This document shows positions 1 to 6,501 of a DNA stretch of 18,226 bases, piece by piece; the first letter of the stretch is position 1; each line of letters starts with the position of its first letter. Under the pieces are notes generated by a model. The model had not been told where the DNA came from. It was given only the letters and a program-made list of their open reading frames with translations, and searched no databases. The translations under genes and the position numbers were made by a program. This stretch comes from Gammaproteobacteria bacterium (GTDB lineage Bacteria; Pseudomonadota; Gammaproteobacteria; JAJDOJ01), in contig JALVEU010000010.1 of the NCBI GenBank assembly GCA_027030565.1, forward strand, positions 1 to 18,226. Reading direction: 5' to 3'.

Positions 1-63
1 TTCTGGGTCAGCCAGTTCGCCGGTATCCTGCTGATTCTGTGGCGCATCTGGCCGCAGGCTTGA
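1..63 (+). CDS. 3' end of a hydrophobic, probably membrane, protein (partial)
   Basis: Only the last 20 codons are in the window, ending in TGA at 61-63. They read FWVSQFAGILLILWRIWPQA. Seventeen of the 20 codons end in G or C, as in the real genes here, which supports coding. The aromatic and aliphatic run looks like a C-terminal membrane segment. It converges on the serine dehydratase gene, with 78 bases between the two stops. In that gap I see only a short GCGA/TCGC stem and no U-tract terminator. The family cannot be named from so little. Confidence 0.45.
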   Translation, partial: FWVSQFAGILLILWRIWPQA

Positions 64-141
64 TTTGGGGCAGCCGGGACGCTAGGAAATCGCCGAACTC
101 GATGAGCGATGCGTCGCCGCAGCCCGTATACCACCGGCTCC

Positions 142-1521
142 TCAGCATTCGGTCCAGGCGACGGCCAACCCGCCCAGCGCCGTCTCCTTGAACTTGTGTG
201 ACATCTCCAGGCCCGTTTGCTTCATGGCGGCGATGCACGCGTCCAGGGTCATGACGTGCTCGCCCATGCCCCGGAGCGCCAGGGAAGCGGCTGCATAGGC
301 CTTGATGGCACCGAAGGCGTTGCGTTCGATGCAGGGCACTTGCACCAACCCTCGAACCGGGTCGCAGGTCATCCCCAGATGGTGTTCCAATGCGATCTCG
401 GCGGCATGCTCCACCTGCGCCGGCGTGCCGCCTCGTACCGCGCACCGGCCTGCGGCCGCCATGGCTGCCGCCGAGCCCACCTCACCTTGACAACCCACCT
501 CGGCGCCCGAGATGGAACTGCGATGCTTGATGATCCCACCGACGGCCGCCGCCGTGAGCAGGAAAGTCCGAACGTCCTTCCACCCACCGCCTTCGTGCAT
601 CACCAGATGATAGAGTACCGCCGGAATCACGCCTGCCGCCCCATTGGTGGGGGCGGTCACCACGAGATGGCCGGCGGCGTTTTCCTCGTTGACCGCCATG
701 GCATAGACACTCAGCCAGTCGTTGACGCTGGCCGCGTCGGGTTCGGCCAGGAGTTGTGCGTGTAGATGCCGGGCGCGCCGCCGCACGTGCAATCCGCCCG
801 GCAGCTCGCCTTCGGCCGAAAGCCCGCTCTCCACGCACCGGCGCATGGCCTGCCAGATTGCCTCCAAGCCCTCCTCCAACGCCGTACGCGAGCGGAATCG
901 GAGCTCGTTGGCCTCCTTCATCGCGGCAATGGACAATCCCGAGCGCGCGGCCATCGCGAGCATCGCCGCGGCCGAATCGAATGGATGGGGGCAGGCATCG
1001 GCGGGCACCATCGCCAACGGTGCTCGGATCCCGGCGATCTCTTCCTGGGTGCAAATGAACCCGCCGCCGATGGAGAAATAGGTCTCGGCGAGCAGGACAG
1101 TGCCCGCTCCGTCCATGAGCTCGAAACGCAAACCGTTGGGGTGTTCCTGGAACGGCTCCCCCTGGTCGAAGATAAGGTCCCGGGCGGGATCGAAGGCGGC
1201 GGCCCGTCCCGCATTCAGCGCAACCTCCCCGCGTGTGCAGGTCGCCCGCCACAGTGTTTCGATGTCCTGATCCGCCAGCGACGCGGGAGTATGGCCGTGC
1301 AAACCGAGCACCACCGCGCGGTCGGTGGCGTGGCCGCGCCCCGTGTACGCCAAAGATCCTTTGAGCGTGCAGACGAGCCGCAGCCCCTCGACGCCGTCCC
1401 GCTCCCCGGCCACTACACGCGCCCGCCCGAGAAAATCATGCGCCGCCATCATCGGGCCGAAGGTGTGCGAACTGGACGGCCCGATGCCGATCTTGAACAG
1501 ATCCAAGACGCTAATGAACAT
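142..1521 (-). CDS. sdaA: L-serine ammonia-lyase (L-serine dehydratase), iron-sulfur type
   Basis: The 459-residue protein deaminates L-serine to pyruvate and ammonia in the cytosol using an oxygen-sensitive [4Fe-4S] cluster. This is the single-chain bacterial form, about 455-460 residues. Visible marks are GPSSSHT at residues 14-20 in the N-terminal beta domain, the APTNGAAG segment, GAEVGCQGEVGSA with Cys344, TCDPVRG with Cys386, and VPCIERN with Cys397. These three cysteines match the known cluster ligands in spacing. The protein ends exactly on Cys459, matching the C-terminal cysteine that enters the active site in the Legionella enzyme. The start MFISVLDLFKIG fits the family N-terminus. 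GGCGGGG lies just upstream. The same frame stays open further upstream, but only through the neighbouring gene. It is last in a three-gene minus-strand operon, 14 bases after the DsrE-like gene. L-cysteine could be a side substrate, since cysteine desulfidases share this fold, but that is inference. Confidence 0.96.
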   Translation of the reverse strand: MFISVLDLFKIGIGPSSSHTFGPMMAAHDFLGRARVVAGERDGVEGLRLVCTLKGSLAYTGRGHATDRAVVLGLHGHTPASLADQDIETLWRATCTRGEVALNAGRAAAFDPARDLIFDQGEPFQEHPNGLRFELMDGAGTVLLAETYFSIGGGFICTQEEIAGIRAPLAMVPADACPHPFDSAAAMLAMAARSGLSIAAMKEANELRFRSRTALEEGLEAIWQAMRRCVESGLSAEGELPGGLHVRRRARHLHAQLLAEPDAASVNDWLSVYAMAVNEENAAGHLVVTAPTNGAAGVIPAVLYHLVMHEGGGWKDVRTFLLTAAAVGGIIKHRSSISGAEVGCQGEVGSAAAMAAAGRCAVRGGTPAQVEHAAEIALEHHLGMTCDPVRGLVQVPCIERNAFGAIKAYAAASLALRGMGEHVMTLDACIAAMKQTGLEMSHKFKETALGGLAVAWTEC

Positions 1522-1535
1522 GGTCCCCGCCAGGC

Positions 1536-1874
1536 CTATAGGCTGATCACCTGATCGGGCGGGTTCTCCGCCAGCGCCGCGTACAGGTTGGGGAAGCAGC
1601 CGATTACTGCACCGTCCACCAGCTTGTCGTGGATCTCCCGCTCGTAGCAGCACTGGTCGCAGCCCATGAGCAGGATGCCCTGCTCGCGGGCCACCCGCGC
1701 CAGGCGCTCGCCGATGGGATCCCCCTTGACCAGCACGTAGTTGTTGTCCTCGAAGAAGAACATGCCCACCACCTGCACGCCATGGTTCCCCGCCTCGAGC
1801 TGGGGCAGGATCATCTTGCCGAGCTTGTAGGAAACGGTATGCCCCTGGGTGGTGAAGATATACGCGACCTTCAT
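1536..1874 (-). CDS. DsrE-family sulfur-relay-like protein
   Basis: The 112-residue cytosolic protein begins MKVAYIFTTQGHTVSYKLGK and shows the alternating strand/helix pattern of the DsrE/DsrF/TusD fold. Its conspicuous feature is GCDQCCYERE at about 71-80, giving Cys72, Cys75 and Cys76, with Cys93 further on (IGCFPNLY). In DsrE-type proteins a cysteine in this region carries persulfide sulfur, so a sulfur-carrier or redox role is likely, but the partner is unknown. I associate the sequence with a DsrE subgroup sometimes named SaoD/DsrE; that label is from memory and uncertain. The start is secure because GAGGAGGAG lies at good spacing before ATG. It starts three bases after the VOC gene stop and ends 14 bases before sdaA, so co-transcription is very likely. 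No dsrF, dsrH or tus genes are in the window. Confidence 0.85.
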   Translation of the reverse strand: MKVAYIFTTQGHTVSYKLGKMILPQLEAGNHGVQVVGMFFFEDNNYVLVKGDPIGERLARVAREQGILLMGCDQCCYEREIHDKLVDGAVIGCFPNLYAALAENPPDQVISL

Positions 1875-1877
1875 TGC

Positions 1878-2288
1878 TCAACTCCTCCTCACGTCATGTG
1901 TCACGTCCAAGGCATCAGGATCTAGCACGAGCTCGATGCCGTTACCATCCGGATCCCTGCAGAACAAGGCCGCACGCCCCGAGCGGCTGCGGGTGAAGGC
2001 CACGCCTGCCCTGCGCAGGGCCGACTCCATTGCTTCGAGGTCGTCTATGCGCAGCGCCAGATGTCGGTCGCGGCCGGGGTGATCCGGCCGCCCGGCGACT
2101 GGATCGGGATTGGGGAGCTCCAGGAGATGGATCTGGCGGCCGTCTCCGGTGGCCAGCCAGGCACCAGGATAACCAAGGTCCGGACGGGTCGGATCCATCT
2201 CCAGGCCCAGCAGGTCCCGGTAAAAGCCCAGCGCCCGCTGGGTATCGGCCACCAGGACGCTCACATGATGCAGCCCGCGCACCCTCAT
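1878..2288 (-). CDS. VOC-superfamily (glyoxalase/dioxygenase-like) protein
   Basis: The 136-residue protein has the vicinal-oxygen-chelate layout of two beta-alpha-beta-beta-beta modules. Candidate metal ligands are His7 or His8 (LHHVSVLVAD), His54 (QIHLLEL), His76 (DRHLALRI) and Glu119 (GNGIELVLDP). The segment ALGFYRDLLGLE at about 19-30 and the DPDGNGIEL ending are typical of the superfamily. Members include glyoxalase I, ring-cleaving dioxygenases, epimerases and fosfomycin-resistance enzymes. Nothing here picks one, so the substrate is unknown. The start chosen has GGAGGAG about eight bases upstream and the usual VOC N-terminus. The open frame continues to 2501, but that part lies antisense to dapC. 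It is the first gene of the operon with the DsrE-like gene and sdaA, and is divergent from dapC across 73 bases. Confidence 0.88.
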   Translation of the reverse strand: MRVRGLHHVSVLVADTQRALGFYRDLLGLEMDPTRPDLGYPGAWLATGDGRQIHLLELPNPDPVAGRPDHPGRDRHLALRIDDLEAMESALRRAGVAFTRSRSGRAALFCRDPDGNGIELVLDPDALDVTHDVRRS

Positions 2289-2327
2289 GCCCTGCTCCTC
2301 CCGTCCGCCTCCCGGAACCTGCCTCGG

Positions 2328-2333
2328 TATACT
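2328..2333 (+). promoter_or_regulatory. Possible -10 box for dapC
   Basis: TATACT stands out in the 73-base gap between the divergent VOC and dapC genes and lies 28 bases before the dapC ATG. Transcription from it would leave a leader of roughly 20 bases. I see no good -35 box at the expected spacing, so this is tentative. Confidence 0.35.
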
Positions 2334-2361
2334 ACGCGTTTCGTCGCGCAACCCGCACGCC

Positions 2362-3555
2362 ATGAACCCGGACCTCCAGCGCCTGAACCCGTACCCGTTC
2401 GAACGGCTGGCGCAGCTGCGCCAGGGCATCACGCCGCCGCCAGGGCTGGAACCCATCGCCTTGTCCATCGGTGAGCCCAAGGAATCCACTCCCGGCTTCA
2501 TCGGCGAGGCGCTGTTGGAACACCTACACGCCCTGGCGAGCTACCCGCTCACGCGTGGTGGCGAACCCTTGCGCGAGGCCGTCGCCGCCTGGCTGACGCG
2601 ACGGTTTGCCCTCGGCGAGGGTGCCCTCGACCCGGCGCGCCACGTGTTGCCGGTCAACGGCACCCGCGAGGCCCTGTTCGCCATCGCCCAGACGGTGATC
2701 GACCGCGGCACCCGGCCGTTGGTGTTGCTGCCCAATCCCTTCTACCAGATCTACGAGGGCGCGGCCCTACTGGCCGGGGCCGAGCCCTGGTACGTCCCCT
2801 GCCGCGACACGGACGGCAAGCCGGACTTCGACGCAGTGCCCGAGCCGGTCTGGGCGCGCAGCCAACTGGTCTATGTTTGCACCCCGCACAACCCCACGGG
2901 TGCGGTGCTGGGCGAGGCGGAACTCCAGGCCCTGCTGGATCGTGCCGAGGAATACGATTTCGTCGTCGCCTCGGACGAATGCTACAGCGAGATCTACCCG
3001 GACGAGGAGCGGCCGCCCCCGGGCATCCTCGGCGCCGCCTGGCGCTCGGGGCGCACCGACTTCCGCCGCGCCCTGGCCTTCCACAGCCTGTCCAAGCGCT
3101 CCAACGCGCCGGGGCTGCGTTCCGGCTTCGTGGCCGGCGACGCCGAGGTGTTGGCCGCCTTTCTGCGTTACCGCACCTACCACGGCTGCGCCATGCCGCT
3201 GCCCACACAGGCGGCGAGCCGCGCCGCCTGGTCCGACGAGGCCCACGTGGCGGCCAGTCGCGCGCGTTATCGGGAGAAGTTCCGGGCCGTGCGCGAGATC
3301 CTGGAACCCGTGCTGGAGCTCAACAGGCCTGAAGGCGGCTTCTACTATTGGCCGCGCACCCCGGTGGACGACGAGCGCTTCACCCGCCTGCTGCTGGAGC
3401 AGGCCAACGTCACCGTGCTGCCCGGGCGCTACCTCTCCCGCACCGTGGCAGGACGCAACCCCGGCGAACGCCGCATCCGCATGGCCCTGGTCGCCCCCCT
3501 GGACGAGTGCGTGGAGGCCGCCTGGCGCATCCGCAAGGTCGTGGAGGGATTATGA
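2362..3555 (+). CDS. dapC: N-succinyldiaminopimelate aminotransferase
   Basis: The 397-residue PLP enzyme (class I/II aminotransferase fold) converts N-succinyl-2-amino-6-oxopimelate to N-succinyl-LL-diaminopimelate with glutamate as amino donor. This is the step after DapD in lysine and peptidoglycan precursor synthesis. The N-terminus MNPDLQRLNPYPFERL and the length fit the proteobacterial DapC group. Other marks are HNPTG at 176-180, DECYSE at 205-210 with the PLP-contacting Asp and Tyr, the Schiff-base Lys245 in SLSKRSN, and a C-terminal NPGERRIRMAL segment with the likely carboxylate-binding arginine. The ATG at 2362 was chosen because the family N-terminus begins there. The in-frame extension back to 2287 is proline-rich and lies in the promoter region. 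No strong ribosome-binding site is visible. dapD and dapE follow on the same strand but are separated by repeat elements. Confidence 0.93.
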   Translation: MNPDLQRLNPYPFERLAQLRQGITPPPGLEPIALSIGEPKESTPGFIGEALLEHLHALASYPLTRGGEPLREAVAAWLTRRFALGEGALDPARHVLPVNGTREALFAIAQTVIDRGTRPLVLLPNPFYQIYEGAALLAGAEPWYVPCRDTDGKPDFDAVPEPVWARSQLVYVCTPHNPTGAVLGEAELQALLDRAEEYDFVVASDECYSEIYPDEERPPPGILGAAWRSGRTDFRRALAFHSLSKRSNAPGLRSGFVAGDAEVLAAFLRYRTYHGCAMPLPTQAASRAAWSDEAHVAASRARYREKFRAVREILEPVLELNRPEGGFYYWPRTPVDDERFTRLLLEQANVTVLPGRYLSRTVAGRNPGERRIRMALVAPLDECVEAAWRIRKVVEGL

Positions 3556-3572
3556 GACGCGCCGGATGCATG

Positions 3573-3732
3573 CACCACAGAGGCACGGAGGACACAGAGT
3601 AGATGCACACGGGAATCCCCGAAACAGCCAAGGCCACCCGCACTTGGGTACATTCGGCGCATGACGCGTTTCGTGCACGCGCGCATCCTTTTTCCTAAGA
3701 CGTTCCCTCCGTGTCCCTGTGCCTCTGTGGTG
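3573..3732. repeat. Inverted-repeat element A between dapC and dapD
   Basis: Two outer arms face each other. CACCACAGAGGCACGGAGG... is at 3573-3599, and a close reverse complement (CTCCGTGTCCCTGTGCCTCTGTGGTG) is at 3707-3732, about 26 bases each with a few mismatches or indels. The arm resembles the CACAGAGGCACAGAG type of dispersed repeat I know from environmental proteobacterial genomes. Inside are CCCGAAAC (3618-3625) and GTTTCG (3668-3673), forming a second, inner inverted pair. No transposase or convincing ORF is inside. It fills most of the 210-base dapC-dapD gap and ends 33 bases before dapD. It may be a non-autonomous MITE-like element or a structured RNA/terminator. Confidence 0.75.
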
Positions 3733-3765
3733 AAAATTTCCGACAACCCTGAGGAGACTCCGACG

Positions 3766-4587
3766 ATGGACGATTTACGCGAGGTGATCGAGGCGGCCTT
3801 CGAGCGCCGGGCCGAGATCACACCGAGGAACGCCGATCCCGACACCCGCGAGGCGGTCCACGCGGCCATCGAGTTGCTCGATTCCGGGCAGGCCCGGGTG
3901 GCCGAGCCCGGCCCGGACGGCTGGGTGGTCAACGAGTGGCTCAAGAAGGCCGTGCTGCTCTATTTCCGCATCGAGGACAACGTGTATATGCAGGGCGGGC
4001 ACACCAGCTACTTCGACAAGGTGCCCGGCAAGTTCGCCGACAAGGGCGCGGCCGAGCTGCGTGACGGCGGCGTGCGCATCGTGCCGCCGGCCATGGTCCG
4101 CAAAGGGGCCTACGTGGCGCCCGGGGCCGTGCTCATGCCCTCCTACGTGAACATCGGCGCCTACGTGGACAGCGGCACCATGGTGGACACCTGGGCCACC
4201 GTGGGCTCCTGCGCCCAGATCGGCAAGAACGTGCACCTCTCGGGCGGCGTGGGCATCGGCGGGGTGCTGGAACCGCTGCAGGCCGCCCCCACCATCGTCG
4301 AGGACGACTGCTTCATCGGTGCGCGTTCCGAGGTGGTGGAGGGCGTGATCGTGGAGCGCGGCTCGGTGATCTCCATGGGCGTCTACATCGGCAAGAGTAC
4401 GCGCATCTACGACCGCGAGACCGGGGAGATCAGCTACGGCCGCGTTCCGGCCGGCTCCGTGGTCGTCTCCGGGAACCTGCCCGCCAAGGATGGCAAGTAC
4501 AGCCTCTACTGCGCCGTGATCGTCAAGAAGGTGGACGAGCGCACCCGCTCCAAGGTCGGCATCAACGAGCTGCTGCGGGACATCTGA
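3766..4587 (+). CDS. dapD: 2,3,4,5-tetrahydropyridine-2,6-dicarboxylate N-succinyltransferase
   Basis: The 273-residue trimeric cytosolic enzyme transfers succinyl from succinyl-CoA to tetrahydrodipicolinate, committing carbon to the succinylase branch of lysine/DAP synthesis. The left-handed beta-helix hexapeptide region runs from about 105 to 235 (GAYVAPGAVL, NIGAYVDSG, CFIGARSEV, ISMGVYIGK). Asp141 (MVDTWATVGS) and Glu189 (ARSEVVEG) fall at the same numbers as the catalytic residues of the E. coli enzyme, whose length is 274. The ATG is secure because GAGGAGA lies about ten bases upstream. An in-frame extension back to 3661 is only translation of the repeat element. The gene is bracketed by two inverted-repeat elements, so it may be transcribed or attenuated separately from dapC and dapE. 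Confidence 0.97.
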   Translation: MDDLREVIEAAFERRAEITPRNADPDTREAVHAAIELLDSGQARVAEPGPDGWVVNEWLKKAVLLYFRIEDNVYMQGGHTSYFDKVPGKFADKGAAELRDGGVRIVPPAMVRKGAYVAPGAVLMPSYVNIGAYVDSGTMVDTWATVGSCAQIGKNVHLSGGVGIGGVLEPLQAAPTIVEDDCFIGARSEVVEGVIVERGSVISMGVYIGKSTRIYDRETGEISYGRVPAGSVVVSGNLPAKDGKYSLYCAVIVKKVDERTRSKVGINELLRDI

Positions 4588-4600
4588 ACGGGGAGGGACC

Positions 4601-4794
4601 CACCGCGAAGGTTTTTTCACAAAGAGGACGCGGAGAGCCCAGAGGATGGAAATGGATTGGGATTTGGGGATCGCAAACAAGGCGGGGCAAGGGTTCGACC
4701 GGCACGCGGGGATCCCCAAACGCGTCATTTTCATAATCCCATTGTCCGCGTACTCTGCGCGCTCATTGTGCAAAACCTTCGCGCCTTCGCGGTG
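4601..4794. repeat. Inverted-repeat element B between dapD and dapE
   Basis: The left arm (4601-4649) begins CACCGCGAAGGTTTTTTCAC and contains CACAAAGAGGACGCGGAGAG. The right arm (about 4739-4794) is its imperfect reverse complement, with an extra GCGCGAAG unit, and ends GCGCCTTCGCGGTG. Nested inside is a perfect ten-base inverted pair, TTTGGGGATC at 4663-4672 and GATCCCCAAA at 4711-4720. Arms of the CACCGCGAAGGCGCGAAG type are familiar to me as dispersed intergenic repeats of environmental bacteria. There is no ORF of its own. It occupies almost the entire 218-base dapD-dapE gap and ends 11 bases before the dapE start codon. Confidence 0.75.
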
Positions 4795-4805
4795 AACACG
4801 ACACC

Positions 4806-5936
4806 ATGAATGTCCTGGATTATGCACGCGCCCTCATCGCGCGGCCCTCGGTGACACCGGACGACGCGGGCTGTCAGCGCCTGATCGCCGAGTGGCTGGA
4901 ACCGCTCGGGTTCCAGCCCGAATGGATGCACTTCGGCGAGGTGGAGAACCTGTGGCTGCGCCGTGGCACCGAGGGTCCGCTGTTCGTCTTCGCGGGCCAC
5001 ACGGACGTGGTGCCGCCGGGCCCGGAAAAGGCCTGGGCGACGCCCCCTTTCGAGCCGGTGGTGCGCGACGGGATGCTCCATGGACGTGGAGCGGCAGACA
5101 TGAAGGGCAGCCTTGCCGCCATGGTCGCGGCCTGTCATCGCTTCGTGGCGAAGGACCCCAGGCACCGGGGCTCCATCGCCCTGCTGCTCACCTCCGACGA
5201 GGAGGGACCGGCGGTCAACGGGACCGTCAAAGTGGTGGAGACGCTGCAGGCACGGGGCGAGCGGATCGACTGGTGCCTGGTGGGCGAACCTTCGTGCGCC
5301 GAGCGCTTCGGCGACACCATCAAGAACGGCCGGCGCGGCTCCATCACCGGAAGCCTGCGCGTGCTGGGCAAGCAGGGCCACGTGGCTTACCCGCATCTGG
5401 CCGACAACCCGATCCACCGGTTCGCCCCCGCCCTGGCCGAGCTGGTGGCCGTGGAATGGGACCAAGGCAACGCGTTCTTTCCGCCTACCACCTTCCAGGT
5501 GGCCAACATCCATGCGGGCACCGGCGCCTCCAACGTGATCCCGGGGGAGCTGGAGGTCCAGTTCAACCTGCGTTTCTCCACCGAACTCACCGATGCGGAA
5601 ATCCGCCGCCGGGTCCACGACCTGTTGGACCGCCGCGGACTGCGCTACGAGCTGCAGTGGACCCTTTCGGGGCAGCCGTTTCTCACGCCCGAGGGACGAC
5701 TCGTCGAAGCCACGCGCCGTGCAGTTGTGGCGACCACCGGAATCGAGCCCGCCCTGTCCACCGGGGGCGGGACCTCGGACGGCCGGTTCATCGCCCCCAC
5801 GGGCGCCGAGGTCGTAGAGTTCGGCCCAGTGAACGCCACGATCCACCAGGTGGACGAACGGGTGGGCGTCGATGAATTGAAAGCCCTGGTCGACGTCTAC
5901 ACGGGCGTGCTCGAAGAGCTGCTCTCCGCGCGGTGA
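4806..5936 (+). CDS. dapE: Succinyl-diaminopimelate desuccinylase
   Basis: The 376-residue M20-family dizinc hydrolase removes succinate from N-succinyl-LL-diaminopimelate to give LL-DAP, the step after DapC. The metal and catalytic residues are all present: His65 and Asp67 in AGHTDVVP, Asp98 in GRGAADMKG, Glu132 (base) and Glu133 (metal) in TSDEEGPA, Glu161 in LVGEPS, and His347 in NATIHQVDE. The length is normal for the family (about 375). The dimerisation lid lies roughly at 175-290 (GRRGSITGSLRVLG onward). The ATG fits the family start, but no strong ribosome-binding site precedes it. The bases before it belong to the outer arm of repeat element B. It is the last dap gene and converges on the DUF5335-like gene. 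Confidence 0.96.
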   Translation: MNVLDYARALIARPSVTPDDAGCQRLIAEWLEPLGFQPEWMHFGEVENLWLRRGTEGPLFVFAGHTDVVPPGPEKAWATPPFEPVVRDGMLHGRGAADMKGSLAAMVAACHRFVAKDPRHRGSIALLLTSDEEGPAVNGTVKVVETLQARGERIDWCLVGEPSCAERFGDTIKNGRRGSITGSLRVLGKQGHVAYPHLADNPIHRFAPALAELVAVEWDQGNAFFPPTTFQVANIHAGTGASNVIPGELEVQFNLRFSTELTDAEIRRRVHDLLDRRGLRYELQWTLSGQPFLTPEGRLVEATRRAVVATTGIEPALSTGGGTSDGRFIAPTGAEVVEFGPVNATIHQVDERVGVDELKALVDVYTGVLEELLSAR

Positions 5937-6010
5937 GACCACGCGTATGCCACCCCTGAGGCCTCGTGCGCCCTTTGCAGGACCCTGCACTCGACACCAC
6001 GCAGACCGGA

Positions 6011-6055
6011 GCCCCGGCTGGCAGGGGCGATCCCGGGGCGTCTCCCAACAGAGAC
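6011..6055. other. Two small stem-loops between convergent genes
   Basis: In the 147-base gap between the dapE stop and the stop of the minus-strand DUF5335-like gene, GCCCCGG (6011-6017) pairs with CCGGGGC (6033-6039), and GTCTC (6040-6044) pairs with GAGAC (6051-6055). Neither is followed by a T-run on either strand. They may help end transcription of the convergent genes but are not classic terminators. I see nothing else in this gap. Confidence 0.25.
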
Positions 6056-6083
6056 GGCGCGGTAGAACGACGGGCCCTGTGGA

Positions 6084-6419
6084 TCAGGCCGGCGGTGGCA
6101 AGGCCAGATCCGGACGCAGCACCACGATCTGCTTGTGGCCGTCGGCGTCCACCACCTCCATGCTGTGCAGGCCGTCCACCGAGCGTTCCACGTAGATCTC
6201 CCGCGGGTGCCGGATCATATGATCCAGACGATCGGTGATGATGGTCAGCACATCGTCCTTGGGGTCGTAGCTGATCCCGGAGAGCGGGATCCATTCGGCC
6301 TCGATTTCGTCGCCCAAGTCCAGCCCGGCCACTTCGATCTCTACCTGCTTGGCGCCGAGCTCTTTGGAGACACGGTCGAAAAAGGCCTGCCACTGAGCGG
6401 AATCGAGCTTTTCTGTCAT
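6084..6419 (-). CDS. Small DUF5335-like protein
   Basis: The 111-residue acidic soluble protein has no signal peptide or membrane segment. It starts MTEKLDSAQWQAFFDRVSKE. The central part (KQVEIEVAGLDLGDEIEAEW, then GISYDPKDDVLTI, then LDHMIRHPREIYVE) matches what I remember of the DUF5335 family, whose function is unknown. The family name is from memory. The start is well supported by GGAGG seven bases before ATG. It lies 82 bases downstream of the hybrid kinase gene on the same strand, so it could be read through from it. The gap also holds AT-rich stretches around 6470-6480 that could carry its own promoter. It converges with dapE. I cannot propose a biochemical role. Confidence 0.75.
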   Translation of the reverse strand: MTEKLDSAQWQAFFDRVSKELGAKQVEIEVAGLDLGDEIEAEWIPLSGISYDPKDDVLTIITDRLDHMIRHPREIYVERSVDGLHSMEVVDADGHKQIVVLRPDLALPPPA

Positions 6420-6501
6420 GGTTGCCTCCAGGTCATTGTTGCCGCATACAAGATGGAGGCTGGCGGTCCAGGTTTAAATAGGTACGAACCCCCATATGGG
6501 C

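Noticed and set aside
1522..1881. Upstream extension of the sdaA frame, giving a 579-residue reading
   Set aside because: It runs entirely through the DsrE-like gene in another frame. The family N-terminus MFISVLDLFKIG begins at 1521.
3661..3765. Thirty-five-residue N-terminal extension of DapD
   Set aside because: It translates repeat element A, while the ATG at 3766 has a strong ribosome-binding site and gives catalytic residues at the E. coli numbers.
3573..4794. Reading the two repeat elements as a CRISPR array or a composite transposon carrying dapD
   Set aside because: There are no regularly spaced direct repeats. The outer arms of the two elements differ, no transposase is present, and dapD sits in its normal dap gene context.
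3775..4827. 350-residue minus-strand ORF opposite dapD
   Set aside because: The product is mostly His, Asp, Ala and Gly, a shadow of the dapD hexapeptide codons, and it reads through element B.
4731..5990. 419-residue minus-strand ORF opposite dapE
   Set aside because: It is antisense to a clear, complete dapE with all metal ligands. Long antisense frames are common in GC-rich DNA, and the product has low-complexity His/Gly/Arg composition.
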